Notes under the pieces: generated by a model
The model's input: only the letters and a program-made list of their open reading frames with translations
Database searches by the model: none
Told to the model about the DNA's origin: nothing
Translations under genes and position numbers: made by a program
Shown here: in pieces, positions 1-11,100 of the stretch
Layout: the number at the start of each line of letters is the position of its first letter
How positions within the stretch are numbered: the first letter of the stretch is position 1
DNA from: Cinnamomum chago
Lineage: Eukaryota; Streptophyta; Magnoliopsida; Laurales; Lauraceae
Reading direction: 5' to 3'
Length of the DNA stretch: 64,000 bases
NCBI GenBank assembly: GCA_038049695.1
Contig: CP142452.1
Span: forward strand, 52,224,501-52,288,500

Positions 1-1070
1 TGATCATTGGATACATGTTTGCACATATGCTTCTTGTCACATTTCTATTGATTTCGAAATGCATATGAATTGGTTTTTCTCTCTTGTTAAATCTCTTGGA
101 ACTCTTGGGAATGTATGCATTTTATTTAGTCAAGTTTGTTCATATGGTTTTATAAGGAATGAGGTTGGATTGGCTATTCATGGTTATGTTATAAGTCACA
201 TTGACTTGAAATGAAACTCATTTGAAGAGGTGTTTGAATTTAATTGTTCATTGGAGTTTAATGAGGATTTGAAGTGATTTTGGAAGAGAAATGCAAGTTG
301 ATGGTTTGAATGTTATTAAGTTTTATGAGAAAATCTTAAGTTTTATTACTTGTTCTTGATCGTTGGATACATGTTTGCACATATGCTTCTTGTCACATTT
401 CTATTGATTTCGAAATGCATATGAATTGGTTTTTCTCTCTTGTTAAATCTCTTGGAACTCTTGGGAATGTATGCATTTTATTTAGTCAAGTTTGTTCATA
501 TGGTTTTATAAGGAATGAGGTTGGATTGGCTATTCATGGTTATGTTATAAGTCACATTGACTTGAATTGATACTCATTTAAAGAGGTGTTTGAATTTAAT
601 TGTTCATTGGAGTTTAATGAGGATTTGAAGTGATTTTGGAAGAGAAATGCAAGTGGATGGTTTGAATGTTATTAAGTTTTATGAGAAAATCTTAAGTTTT
701 ATTACTTGTTCTTGATCATTGGATACATGTTTGCACATATGCTTCTTGTCACATTTCTATTGATTTTGGAAATGCATATGAATTGGTTTTTCTCTCTTGT
801 TAAATCTCTTGGAACTCTTGGGAATGTATGCATTTTATTTAGTCAAGTTTGTTCATATGGTTTTATAAGGAATGAGGTTGGATTGGCTATTCATAGTTAT
901 GTTATAAGTCACATTGACTTGAATTGATACTCATTTAAAGAGGTGTTTGAATTTAATTGTTCATTGGAGTTTAATGAGGATTTGAAGTGATTTTGGAAGA
1001 CAAATGCAAGTGGATGGTTTGAATGTTATTAAGTTTTATGAGAAAATCTTAAGTTTTATTACTTGTTCTT

Positions 1071-1426
1071 GATCATTGGATACATGTTTGCACATATGCT
1101 TCTTGTCACATTTCTATTGATTTCGAAATGCATATGAATTGGTTTTTCTCTCTTGTTAAATCTCTTGGAACTCTTGGGAATGTATGCATTTTATTTAGTC
1201 AAGTTTGTTCATATGGTTTTATAAGGAATGAGGTTGGATTGGCTATTCATGGTTATGTTATAAGTCACATTGACTTGAATTGATACTCATTTAAAGAGGT
1301 GTTTGAATTTAATTGTTCATTGGAGTTTAATGAGGATTTGAAGTGATTTTGGAAGAGAAATGCAGGTGGATGGTTTGAATGTTATTAAGTTTTATGAGAA
1401 AATCTTAAGTTTTATTACTTGTTCTT
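1071..1426 (+). repeat. Representative 356-bp monomer (reference copy)
   Basis: I use this copy as the reference for within-monomer positions. Landmarks: GATC at 1-4; palindromes ACATGT (12-17), CATATG (23-28, 61-66 and 140-145), TTCGAA (52-57, the only CpG), ATGCAT (58-63 and 114-119) and CTTAAG (334-339). An 11-bp word, TTAAGTTTTAT, occurs at 315-325 and again at 335-345, a 20-bp internal periodicity. Composition by hand count is A 96, C 33, G 74, T 153. Stretches 141-172, 249-292 and 294-333 contain no C on this strand. Main variable positions across the array: 5, 9, 13, 19, 30, 40, 51, 53-55, 114, 130, 144, 180, 181, 210, 214, 223, 235, 253, 287, 295, 298 and 317-320. The stretch around 56-105 varies least. 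The choice of base 1 is arbitrary. Confidence 0.95.
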
Positions 1427-1783
1427 GATCATTGGATATATGTTTGCACATATGCTTCTTGTCACATTTCTATTGATTTCGAAATGCATATGAATTGGTT
1501 TTTCTCTCTTGTTAAATCTCTTGGAACTCTTGGGAATGTATGCATTTTATTTAGTCAAGTTTGTTCATAAGGTTTGATAAGGAATGAGGTTGGATTGGCT
1601 ATTCATGGTTATGTTATAAGTCACATTGAATTGAATTGATACTCATTTAAAGAGGTGTTTCAATTTAATTGTTCATTGGAGTTTAATGAGGATTTGAAGT
1701 GATTTTGGAAGAGAAATGCAAGTGGATGGTTTGAATGTTATTAAAACTTTATGAGATAATCTTAAGTTTTATTACTTGTTCTT
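1427..1783 (+). repeat. Example of the +1 TTAAAACTTT monomer class (14 copies)
   Basis: Here ATTAAGTTTTAT near reference position 317 becomes ATTAAAACTTTAT, one base longer, and this disrupts the first of the two 11-bp internal words. Copies start at 1427, 2496, 3921, 4278, 6416, 7485, 8911, 9980, 11405, 11762, 14968, 21021, 27431 and 38825. Those whose next word is GAGATAATC (1427, 6416, 8911, 14968, 21021, 27431 and 38825) are each followed by a GTTCGCAC monomer. None occurs right of 39181. Confidence 0.88.
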
Positions 1784-4277
1784 GATCATTGGATACATGT
1801 TCGCACATATGCTTCTTGTCACATTTCTATTGATTTCGAAATGCATATGAATTGGTTTTTCTCTCTTGTTAAATCTCTTGGAACTCTTGGGAATGTATGC
1901 ATTTTATTTAGTCAAGTTTGTTCATATGGTTTTATAAGGAATGAGGTTGGATTGGCTATTCATGGTTATGTTATAAGTTACATTGACTTGAATTGATACT
2001 CATTTAAAGAGGTGTTTGAATTTAATTGTTCATTAGAGTTCAATGAGGATTTGAAGTGATTTTGGAAGAGAAATGCAAGTGGATGGTTTGAATGTTATTA
2101 AGTTTTATGAGAAAATCTTAAGTTTTATTACTTGTTCTTGATCATTGGATACATGTTTGCACATATGCATCTTGTCACTTTTCTATTGATTTCGAAATGC
2201 ATATGAATTGGTTTTTCTCTCTTGTTAAATCTCTTGGAACTCTTGGGAATGTATGCATTTTATTTAGTCAAGTTTGTTCATATGGTTTTATAAGGAATGA
2301 GGTTGGATTGGCTATTCATGGTTATGTTATAAGTCACATTGACTTGAATTGATACTCATTTAAAGAGGTGTTTGAATTTAATTGTTCATTAGAGTTTAAT
2401 GAGGATTTGAAGTGATTTTGGAAGAGAAATGCAAGTGGATGGTTTGAATGTTATTAAGTTTTATGAGAAAATCTTAAGTTTTATTACTTGTTCTTGATCA
2501 TTGGATACATGTTTGCACATATGCTTCTTGTCACATTTCTATTGATTTCGAAATGCATATGAATTGGTTTTTCTATCTTGTTAAATCTCTTGGAACTCTT
2601 GGGAATGTATGCATTTTATTTAGTCAAGTTTGTTCATATGGTTTTATAAGGAATGAGGTTGGATTGGCTATTCATGGTTATGTTATAAGTCACATTGACT
2701 TGAATTGATACTCATTTAAAGAGGTGTTTGAATTTAATTGTTCATTGGAGTTTAATGAGGATTTGAAGTGATTTTGGAAGAGAAATGCAAGTGGATGGTT
2801 TGAATGTTATTAAAACTTTATGAGAAACTCTTAAGTTTTATTACTTGTTCTTGATCATTGGATACATGTTTGCACATATGCTTCTTGTCACATTTCTATT
2901 GATTTCGAAATGCATATGAATTGGTTTTTCTCTCTTGTTAAATCTCTTGGAACTCTTGGGAATGTATGCATTTTATTTAGTCAAGTTTGTTCATATGGTT
3001 TTATAAGGGATGAGGTTGGATTGGCTATTCATGGTTATGTTATAAGTCACATTGACTTGAATTGATACTCATTTAAAGAGGTGTTTGAATTTAATTGTTC
3101 ATTGGAGTTTAATGAGGATTTGAAGTGATTTTGGAAGACAAATGCAGGTGGATGGTTTGAATGTTATTAAGTTTTATGAGAAAATCTTAAGTTTTATTAC
3201 TTGTTCTTGATCATTGGATACATGTTCGCACATATGCTTCTTGTCACATTTCTATTGATTTCGAAATGCATATGAATTGGTTTTTCTCTCTTGTTAAATC
3301 TCTTGGAACTCTTGGGAATGTATGCATTTTATTTAGTCAAGTTTGTTCATATGGTTTTATAAGGAATGAGGTTGGATTGGCTATTCATGGTTATGTTATA
3401 AGTTACATTGACTTGAATTGATACTCATTTAAAGAGGTGTTTGAATTTAATTGTTCATTAGAGTTCAATGAGGATTTGAAGTGATTTTGGAAGAGAAATG
3501 CAAGTGGATGGTTTGAATGTTATTAAGTTTTATGAGAAAATCTTAAGTTTTATTACTTGTTCTTGATCATTGGATACATGTTTGCACATATGCATCTTGT
3601 CACTTTTCTATTGATTTCGAAATGCATATGAATTGGTTTTTCTCTCTTGTTAAATCTCTTGGAACTCTTGGGAATGTATGCATTTTATTTAGTCAAGTTT
3701 GTTCATATGGTTTTATAAGGAATGAGGTTGGATTGGCTATTCATGGTTATGTTATAAGTCACATTGACTTGAATTGATACTCATTTAAAGAGGTGTTTGA
3801 ATTTAATTGTTCATTGGAGTTTAATGAGGATTTGAAGTGATTTTGGAAGAGAAATGCAAGTGGATGGTTTGAATGTTATTAAGTTTTATGAGAAAATCTT
3901 AAGTTTTATTACTTGTTCTTGATCATTGGATACATGTTTGCACATATGCTTCTTGTCACATTTCTATTGATTTCGAAATGCATATGAATTGGTTTTTCTC
4001 TCTTGTTAAATCTCTTGGAACTCTTGGGAATGTCTGCATTTTATTTAGTCAAGTTTGTTCATATGGTTTTATAAGGAATGAGGTTGGATTGGCTATTCAT
4101 GGTTATGTTATAAGTCACATTGACTTGAATTGATACTCATTTAAAGAGGTGTTTGAATTTAATTGTTCATTGGAGTTTAATGAGGATTTGAAGTGATTTT
4201 GGAAGAGAAATGCAAGTGGATGGTTTGAATGTTATTAAAACTTTATGAGAAACTCTTAAGTTTTATTACTTGTTCTT
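1784..4277 (+). repeat. 4-monomer sub-repeat nested in the 14-mer (1784-2852 and 3209-4277)
   Basis: Three consecutive monomers at 1784, 2140 and 2496 recur at 3209, 3565 and 3921, an offset of 1425 bp or four monomers. Shared marks in order are GTTCGCAC plus AAGTTACATT plus AGAGTTCAATG; GCATCTTG plus CACTTTTC; then TTAAAACTTT with GAGAAACTC. Differences: the second monomer reads ATTAGAG at first and ATTGGAG later, and the third reads TCTATCTTG with GTATGC at first and TCTCTCTTG with GTCTGC later. The 14-mer therefore contains an older internal duplication, which reappears at 9268-11761 in its second copy. Confidence 0.85.
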
Positions 4278-5702
4278 GATCATTGGATACATGTTTGCAC
4301 ATATGCATCTTGTCACTTTTCTATTGATTTCGAAATGCATATGAATTGGTTTTTCTCTCTTGTTAAATCTCTTGGAACTCTTGGGAATGTCTGCATTTTA
4401 TTTAGTCAAGTTTGTTCATATGGTTTTATAAGGAATGAGGTTGGATTGGCTATTCATGGTTATGTTATAAGTCACATTGACTTGAAATGAAACTCATTTG
4501 AAGAGGTGTTTGAATTTAAGTGTTCATTGGAGTTTAATGAGGATTTGAAGTGATTTTGGAAGAGAAATGCAAGTGGATGGTTTGAATGTTATTAAAACTT
4601 TATGAGAAACTCTTAAGTTTTATTACTTGTTCTTGATCATTGGATACATGTTTGCACATATGCTTCTTGTCACATTTCTATTGATTTCGAAATGCATATG
4701 AATTGGTTTTTCTCTCTTGTTAAATCTCTTGGAACTCTTGGGAATGTATGCATTTTATTTAGTCAAGTTTGTTCATATGGTTTTATAAGGAATGAGGTTG
4801 GATTGGCTATTCATGGTTATGTTATAAGTCACATTGACTTGAATTGATACTCATTTAAAGAGGTGTTTGAATTTAATTGTTCATTGGAGTTTAATGAGGA
4901 TTTGAAGTGATTTTGGAAGACAAATGCAAGTAGATGGTTTGAATGTTATTAAGTTTTATGAGAAAATCTTAAGTTTTATTACTTGTTCTTGATCATTGGA
5001 TACATGTTTGCACATATGCTTCTTGTCACATTTCTATTGATTTCGAAATGCATATGAATTGGTTTTTCTCTCTTGTTAAATCTCTTGGAACTCTTGGGAA
5101 TGTATGCATTTTATTTAGTCAAGTTTGTTCATATGGTTTTATAAGGAATGAGGTTGGATTTGCTATTCATGGTTATGTTATAAGTCACATTGACTTGAAT
5201 TGATACTCATTTAAAGAGGTGTTTGAATTTAATTGTTCATTGGAGTTTAATGAGGATTTGAAGTGATTTTGGAAGAGAAATGCAAGTGGATGGTTTGAAT
5301 GTTATTAAGTTTTATGAGAAAATCTTAAGTTTTATTACTTGTTCTTGATCATTGGATACATGTTTGCACATATGCTTCTTGTCACATTTCTATTGATTTC
5401 GAAATGCATATGAATTGGTTTTTCTCTCTTGTTAAATCTCTTGGAACTCTTGGGAATGTATGCATTTTATTTAGTCAAGTTTGTTCATATGGTTTTATAA
5501 GGAATGAGGTTGGATTGGCTATTCATGGTTATGTTATAAGTCACATTGACTTGAATTGATACTCATTTAAAGAGGTGTTTGAATTTAATTGTTCATTGGA
5601 GTTTAATGAGGATTTGAAGTGATTTTGGAAGAGAAATGCAAGTGGATGGTTTGAATGTTATTAAGTTTTATGAGAAAATCTTAAGTTTTATTACTTGTTC
5701 TT

Positions 5703-7841
5703 GATCATTGGATACATGTTTGCACATATGCTTCTTGTCACATTTCTATTGATTTTGGAAATGCATATGAATTGGTTTTTCTCTCTTGTTAAATCTCTTG
5801 GAACTCTTGGGAATGTATGCATTTTATTTAGTCAAGTTTGTTCATATGGTTTTATAAGGAATGAGGTTGGATTGGCTATTCATAGTTATGTTATAAGTCA
5901 CATTGACTTGAATTGATACTCATTTAAAGAGGTGTTTGAATTTAATTGTTCATTGGAGTTTAATGAGGATTTGAAGTGATTTTGGAAGACAAATGCAAGT
6001 GGATGGTTTGAATGTTATTAAGTTTTATGAGAAAATCTTAAGTTTTATTACTTGTTCTTGATCATTGGATACATGTTTGCACATATGCTACTTGTCACAT
6101 TTCTATTGATTTCGAAATGCATATGAATTGGTTTTTCTCTCTTGTTAAATCTCTTGGAACTCTTGGGAATGTATGCATTTTATTTAGTCAAGTTTGTTCA
6201 TATGGTTTTATAAGGAATGAGGTTGGATTGGCTATTCATGGTTATGTTATAAGTCACATTGACTTGAATTGATACTCATTTAAAGAGGTGTTTGAATTTA
6301 ATTGTTCATTGGAGTTTAATGAGGATTTGAAGTGATTTTGGAAGAGAAATGCAGGTGGATGGTTTGAATGTTATTAAGTTTTATGAGAAAATCTTAAGTT
6401 TTATTACTTGTTCTTGATCATTGGATATATGTTTGCACATATGCTTCTTGTCACATTTCTATTGATTTCGAAATGCATATGAATTGGTTTTTCTCTCTTG
6501 TTAAATCTCTTGGAACTCTTGGGAATGTATGCATTTTATTTAGTCAAGTTTGTTCATAAGGTTTGATAAGGAATGAGGTTGGATTGGCTATTCATGGTTA
6601 TGTTATAAGTCACATTGAATTGAATTGATACTCATTTAAAGAGGTGTTTCAATTTAATTGTTCATTGGAGTTTAATGAGGATTTGAAGTGATTTTGGAAG
6701 AGAAATGCAAGTGGATGGTTTGAATGTTATTAAAACTTTATGAGATAATCTTAAGTTTTATTACTTGTTCTTGATCATTGGATACATGTTCGCACATATG
6801 CTTCTTGTCACATTTCTATTGATTTCGAAATGCATATGAATTGGTTTTTCTCTCTTGTTAAATCTCTTGGAACTCTTGGGAATGTATGCATTTTATTTAG
6901 TCAAGTTTGTTCATATGGTTTTATAAGGAATGAGGTTGGATTGGCTATTCATGGTTATGTTATAAGTTACATTGACTTGAATTGATACTCATTTAAAGAG
7001 GTGTTTGAATTTAATTGTTCATTAGAGTTCAATGAGGATTTGAAGTGATTTTGGAAGAGAAATGCAAGTGGATGGTTTGAATGTTATTAAGTTTTATGAG
7101 AAAATCTTAAGTTTTATTACTTGTTCTTGATCATTGGATACATGTTTGCACATATGCATCTTGTCACTTTTCTATTGATTTCGAAATGCATATGAATTGG
7201 TTTTTCTCTCTTGTTAAATCTCTTGGAACTCTTGGGAATGTATGCATTTTATTTAGTCAAGTTTGTTCATATGGTTTTATAAGGAATGAGGTTGGATTGG
7301 CTATTCATGGTTATGTTATAAGTCACATTGACTTGAATTGATACTCATTTAAAGAGGTGTTTGAATTTAATTGTTCATTAGAGTTTAATGAGGATTTGAA
7401 GTGATTTTGGAAGAGAAATGCAAGTGGATGGTTTGAATGTTATTAAGTTTTATGAGAAAATCTTAAGTTTTATTACTTGTTCTTGATCATTGGATACATG
7501 TTTGCACATATGCTTCTTGTCACATTTCTATTGATTTCGAAATGCATATGAATTGGTTTTTCTATCTTGTTAAATCTCTTGGAACTCTTGGGAATGTATG
7601 CATTTTATTTAGTCAAGTTTGTTCATATGGTTTTATAAGGAATGAGGTTGGATTGGCTATTCATGGTTATGTTATAAGTCACATTGACTTGAATTGATAC
7701 TCATTTAAAGAGGTGTTTGAATTTAATTGTTCATTGGAGTTTAATGAGGATTTGAAGTGATTTTGGAAGAGAAATGCAAGTGGATGGTTTGAATGTTATT
7801 AAAACTTTATGAGAAACTCTTAAGTTTTATTACTTGTTCTT
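5703..7841 (+). repeat. Partial copy of the 14-mer (first six monomers)
   Basis: These six monomers (2139 bp) repeat the first six of the higher-order repeat at 714-2852, and again those at 8198-10336. The same one-base insertions fall at the same places, so all three copies have the same length. The only difference I found is GCTACTTG at about 6087, where the other copies read GCTTCTTG. The block is followed by one non-matching monomer (7842-8197) and then the second full 14-mer, as expected if an unequal exchange or replication slippage restarted the repeat seven monomers in. Confidence 0.92.
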
Positions 7842-8197
7842 GATCATTGGATACATGTTTGCACATATGCTTCTTCTCACATTTCTATTGATTTCGAAAT
7901 GCATATGAATTGGTTTTTCTCTCTTGTTAAATCTCTTGGAACTCTTGGGAATGTATGCATTTTATTTAGTGAAGTTTGTTCATATGATTTTATAAGGAAT
8001 GAGGTTGGATTGGCTATTCATGGTTATGTTATAAGTCACATTGACTTGAATTGATACTCATTTAAAGAGGTGTTTGAATTTAATTGTTCATTGGAGTTTA
8101 ATGAGGATTTGAAGTGATTTTGGAAGAGAAATGCAAGTGGATGGTTTGAATGTTATTAAGTTTTATGAGAAAATCTTAAGTTTTATTACTTGTTCTT
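7842..8197 (+). repeat. Junction monomer between partial and full 14-mer copies
   Basis: This monomer sits where the partial higher-order repeat ends and the second full copy begins. It does not match the seventh monomer of the 14-mer (2853). It carries CTTCTTCTCAC, GTGAAG at reference position 130 and CATATGATTTT, marks otherwise seen in distant parts of the array: CTTCTTCTCAC recurs at 61964, and GTGAAG in monomers between about 20309 and 47013. It may mark the duplication breakpoint, or be a remnant of the sequence that lay there before. Confidence 0.7.
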
Positions 8198-11100
8198 GAT
8201 CATTGGATACATGTTTGCACATATGCTTCTTGTCACATTTCTATTGATTTTGGAAATGCATATGAATTGGTTTTTCTCTCTTGTTAAATCTCTTGGAACT
8301 CTTGGGAATGTATGCATTTTATTTAGTCAAGTTTGTTCATATGGTTTTATAAGGAATGAGGTTGGATTGGCTATTCATAGTTATGTTATAAGTCACATTG
8401 ACTTGAATTGATACTCATTTAAAGAGGTGTTTGAATTTAATTGTTCATTGGAGTTTAATGAGGATTTGAAGTGATTTTGGAAGACAAATGCAAGTGGATG
8501 GTTTGAATGTTATTAAGTTTTATGAGAAAATCTTAAGTTTTATTACTTGTTCTTGATCATTGGATACATGTTTGCACATATGCTTCTTGTCACATTTCTA
8601 TTGATTTCGAAATGCATATGAATTGGTTTTTCTCTCTTGTTAAATCTCTTGGAACTCTTGGGAATGTATGCATTTTATTTAGTCAAGTTTGTTCATATGG
8701 TTTTATAAGGAATGAGGTTGGATTGGCTATTCATGGTTATGTTATAAGTCACATTGACTTGAATTGATACTCATTTAAAGAGGTGTTTGAATTTAATTGT
8801 TCATTGGAGTTTAATGAGGATTTGAAGTGATTTTGGAAGAGAAATGCAGGTGGATGGTTTGAATGTTATTAAGTTTTATGAGAAAATCTTAAGTTTTATT
8901 ACTTGTTCTTGATCATTGGATATATGTTTGCACATATGCTTCTTGTCACATTTCTATTGATTTCGAAATGCATATGAATTGGTTTTTCTCTCTTGTTAAA
9001 TCTCTTGGAACTCTTGGGAATGTATGCATTTTATTTAGTCAAGTTTGTTCATAAGGTTTGATAAGGAATGAGGTTGGATTGGCTATTCATGGTTATGTTA
9101 TAAGTCACATTGAATTGAATTGATACTCATTTAAAGAGGTGTTTCAATTTAATTGTTCATTGGAGTTTAATGAGGATTTGAAGTGATTTTGGAAGAGAAA
9201 TGCAAGTGGATGGTTTGAATGTTATTAAAACTTTATGAGATAATCTTAAGTTTTATTACTTGTTCTTGATCATTGGATACATGTTCGCACATATGCTTCT
9301 TGTCACATTTCTATTGATTTCGAAATGCATATGAATTGGTTTTTCTCTCTTGTTAAATCTCTTGGAACTCTTGGGAATGTATGCATTTTATTTAGTCAAG
9401 TTTGTTCATATGGTTTTATAAGGAATGAGGTTGGATTGGCTATTCATGGTTATGTTATAAGTTACATTGACTTGAATTGATACTCATTTAAAGAGGTGTT
9501 TGAATTTAATTGTTCATTAGAGTTCAATGAGGATTTGAAGTGATTTTGGAAGAGAAATGCAAGTGGATGGTTTGAATGTTATTAAGTTTTATGAGAAAAT
9601 CTTAAGTTTTATTACTTGTTCTTGATCATTGGATACATGTTTGCACATATGCATCTTGTCACTTTTCTATTGATTTCGAAATGCATATGAATTGGTTTTT
9701 CTCTCTTGTTAAATCTCTTGGAACTCTTGGGAATGTATGCATTTTATTTAGTCAAGTTTGTTCATATGGTTTTATAAGGAATGAGGTTGGATTGGCTATT
9801 CATGGTTATGTTATAAGTCACATTGACTTGAATTGATACTCATTTAAAGAGGTGTTTGAATTTAATTGTTCATTAGAGTTTAATGAGGATTTGAAGTGAT
9901 TTTGGAAGAGAAATGCAAGTGGATGGTTTGAATGTTATTAAGTTTTATGAGAAAATCTTAAGTTTTATTACTTGTTCTTGATCATTGGATACATGTTTGC
10001 ACATATGCTTCTTGTCACATTTCTATTGATTTCGAAATGCATATGAATTGGTTTTTCTATCTTGTTAAATCTCTTGGAACTCTTGGGAATGTATGCATTT
10101 TATTTAGTCAAGTTTGTTCATATGGTTTTATAAGGAATGAGGTTGGATTGGCTATTCATGGTTATGTTATAAGTCACATTGACTTGAATTGATACTCATT
10201 TAAAGAGGTGTTTGAATTTAATTGTTCATTGGAGTTTAATGAGGATTTGAAGTGATTTTGGAAGAGAAATGCAAGTGGATGGTTTGAATGTTATTAAAAC
10301 TTTATGAGAAACTCTTAAGTTTTATTACTTGTTCTTGATCATTGGATACATGTTTGCACATATGCTTCTTGTCACATTTCTATTGATTTCGAAATGCATA
10401 TGAATTGGTTTTTCTCTCTTGTTAAATCTCTTGGAACTCTTGGGAATGTATGCATTTTATTTAGTCAAGTTTGTTCATATGGTTTTATAAGGGATGAGGT
10501 TGGATTGGCTATTCATGGTTATGTTATAAGTCACATTGACTTGAATTGATACTCATTTAAAGAGGTGTTTGAATTTAATTGTTCATTGGAGTTTAATGAG
10601 GATTTGAAGTGATTTTGGAAGACAAATGCAGGTGGATGGTTTGAATGTTATTAAGTTTTATGAGAAAATCTTAAGTTTTATTACTTGTTCTTGATCATTG
10701 GATACATGTTCGCACATATGCTTCTTGTCACATTTCTATTGATTTCGAAATGCATATGAATTGGTTTTTCTCTCTTGTTAAATCTCTTGGAACTCTTGGG
10801 AATGTATGCATTTTATTTAGTCAAGTTTGTTCATATGGTTTTATAAGGAATGAGGTTGGATTGGCTATTCATGGTTATGTTATAAGTTACATTGACTTGA
10901 ATTGATACTCATTTAAAGAGGTGTTTGAATTTAATTGTTCATTAGAGTTCAATGAGGATTTGAAGTGATTTTGGAAGAGAAATGCAAGTGGATGGTTTGA
11001 ATGTTATTAAGTTTTATGAGAAAATCTTAAGTTTTATTACTTGTTCTTGATCATTGGATACATGTTTGCACATATGCATCTTGTCACTTTTCTATTGATT

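Larger units (their letters stand above)
714..5702 (+). repeat. 14-monomer higher-order repeat, copy 1
   Basis: This block of fourteen monomers (4989 bp) returns at 8198-13186. Its order of diagnostic variants is: the +1 TTTTGG monomer with CATAGTTAT (714); a plain monomer with GCAGGTGG (1071); GATATATG with CATAAGG, GTTTCAATT and TTAAAACTTT (1427); GTTCGCAC with AAGTTACATT (1784); GCATCTTG (2140); TCTATCTTG with TTAAAACTTT (2496); AGGGATGAGG (2853); GTTCGCAC again (3209); GCATCTTG (3565); GTCTGC with TTAAAACTTT (3921); GCATCTTG with GTCTGC and GAAATGAAAC (4278); AAGTAGATGG (4635); GGATTTGCT (4991); and a plain copy (5347). The length equals 14 x 356 plus five one-base insertions. The match is read directly; the order of duplication is inferred. 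Confidence 0.93.

Noticed and set aside
706..927. Open frame of 73 codons, repeated in six other monomers, as a protein-coding gene family
   Set aside because: It starts at TTG rather than ATG, lies wholly inside a satellite monomer, depends on a one-base insertion, and its copies are alike only because the DNA is. No promoter, splice site or known domain is visible.
1122..1150. CENP-B box near TTCGAAATGCATATG
   Set aside because: The TTCG start is present, but the required CGGG at the other end of the 17-bp motif is absent in all monomers inspected.
1071..1426. Monomer as a diverged dimer of two 178-bp halves
   Set aside because: Comparing the two halves by eye shows no collinear similarity. 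Only short words such as TCATTGGA recur, at an offset of 244 and not 178.
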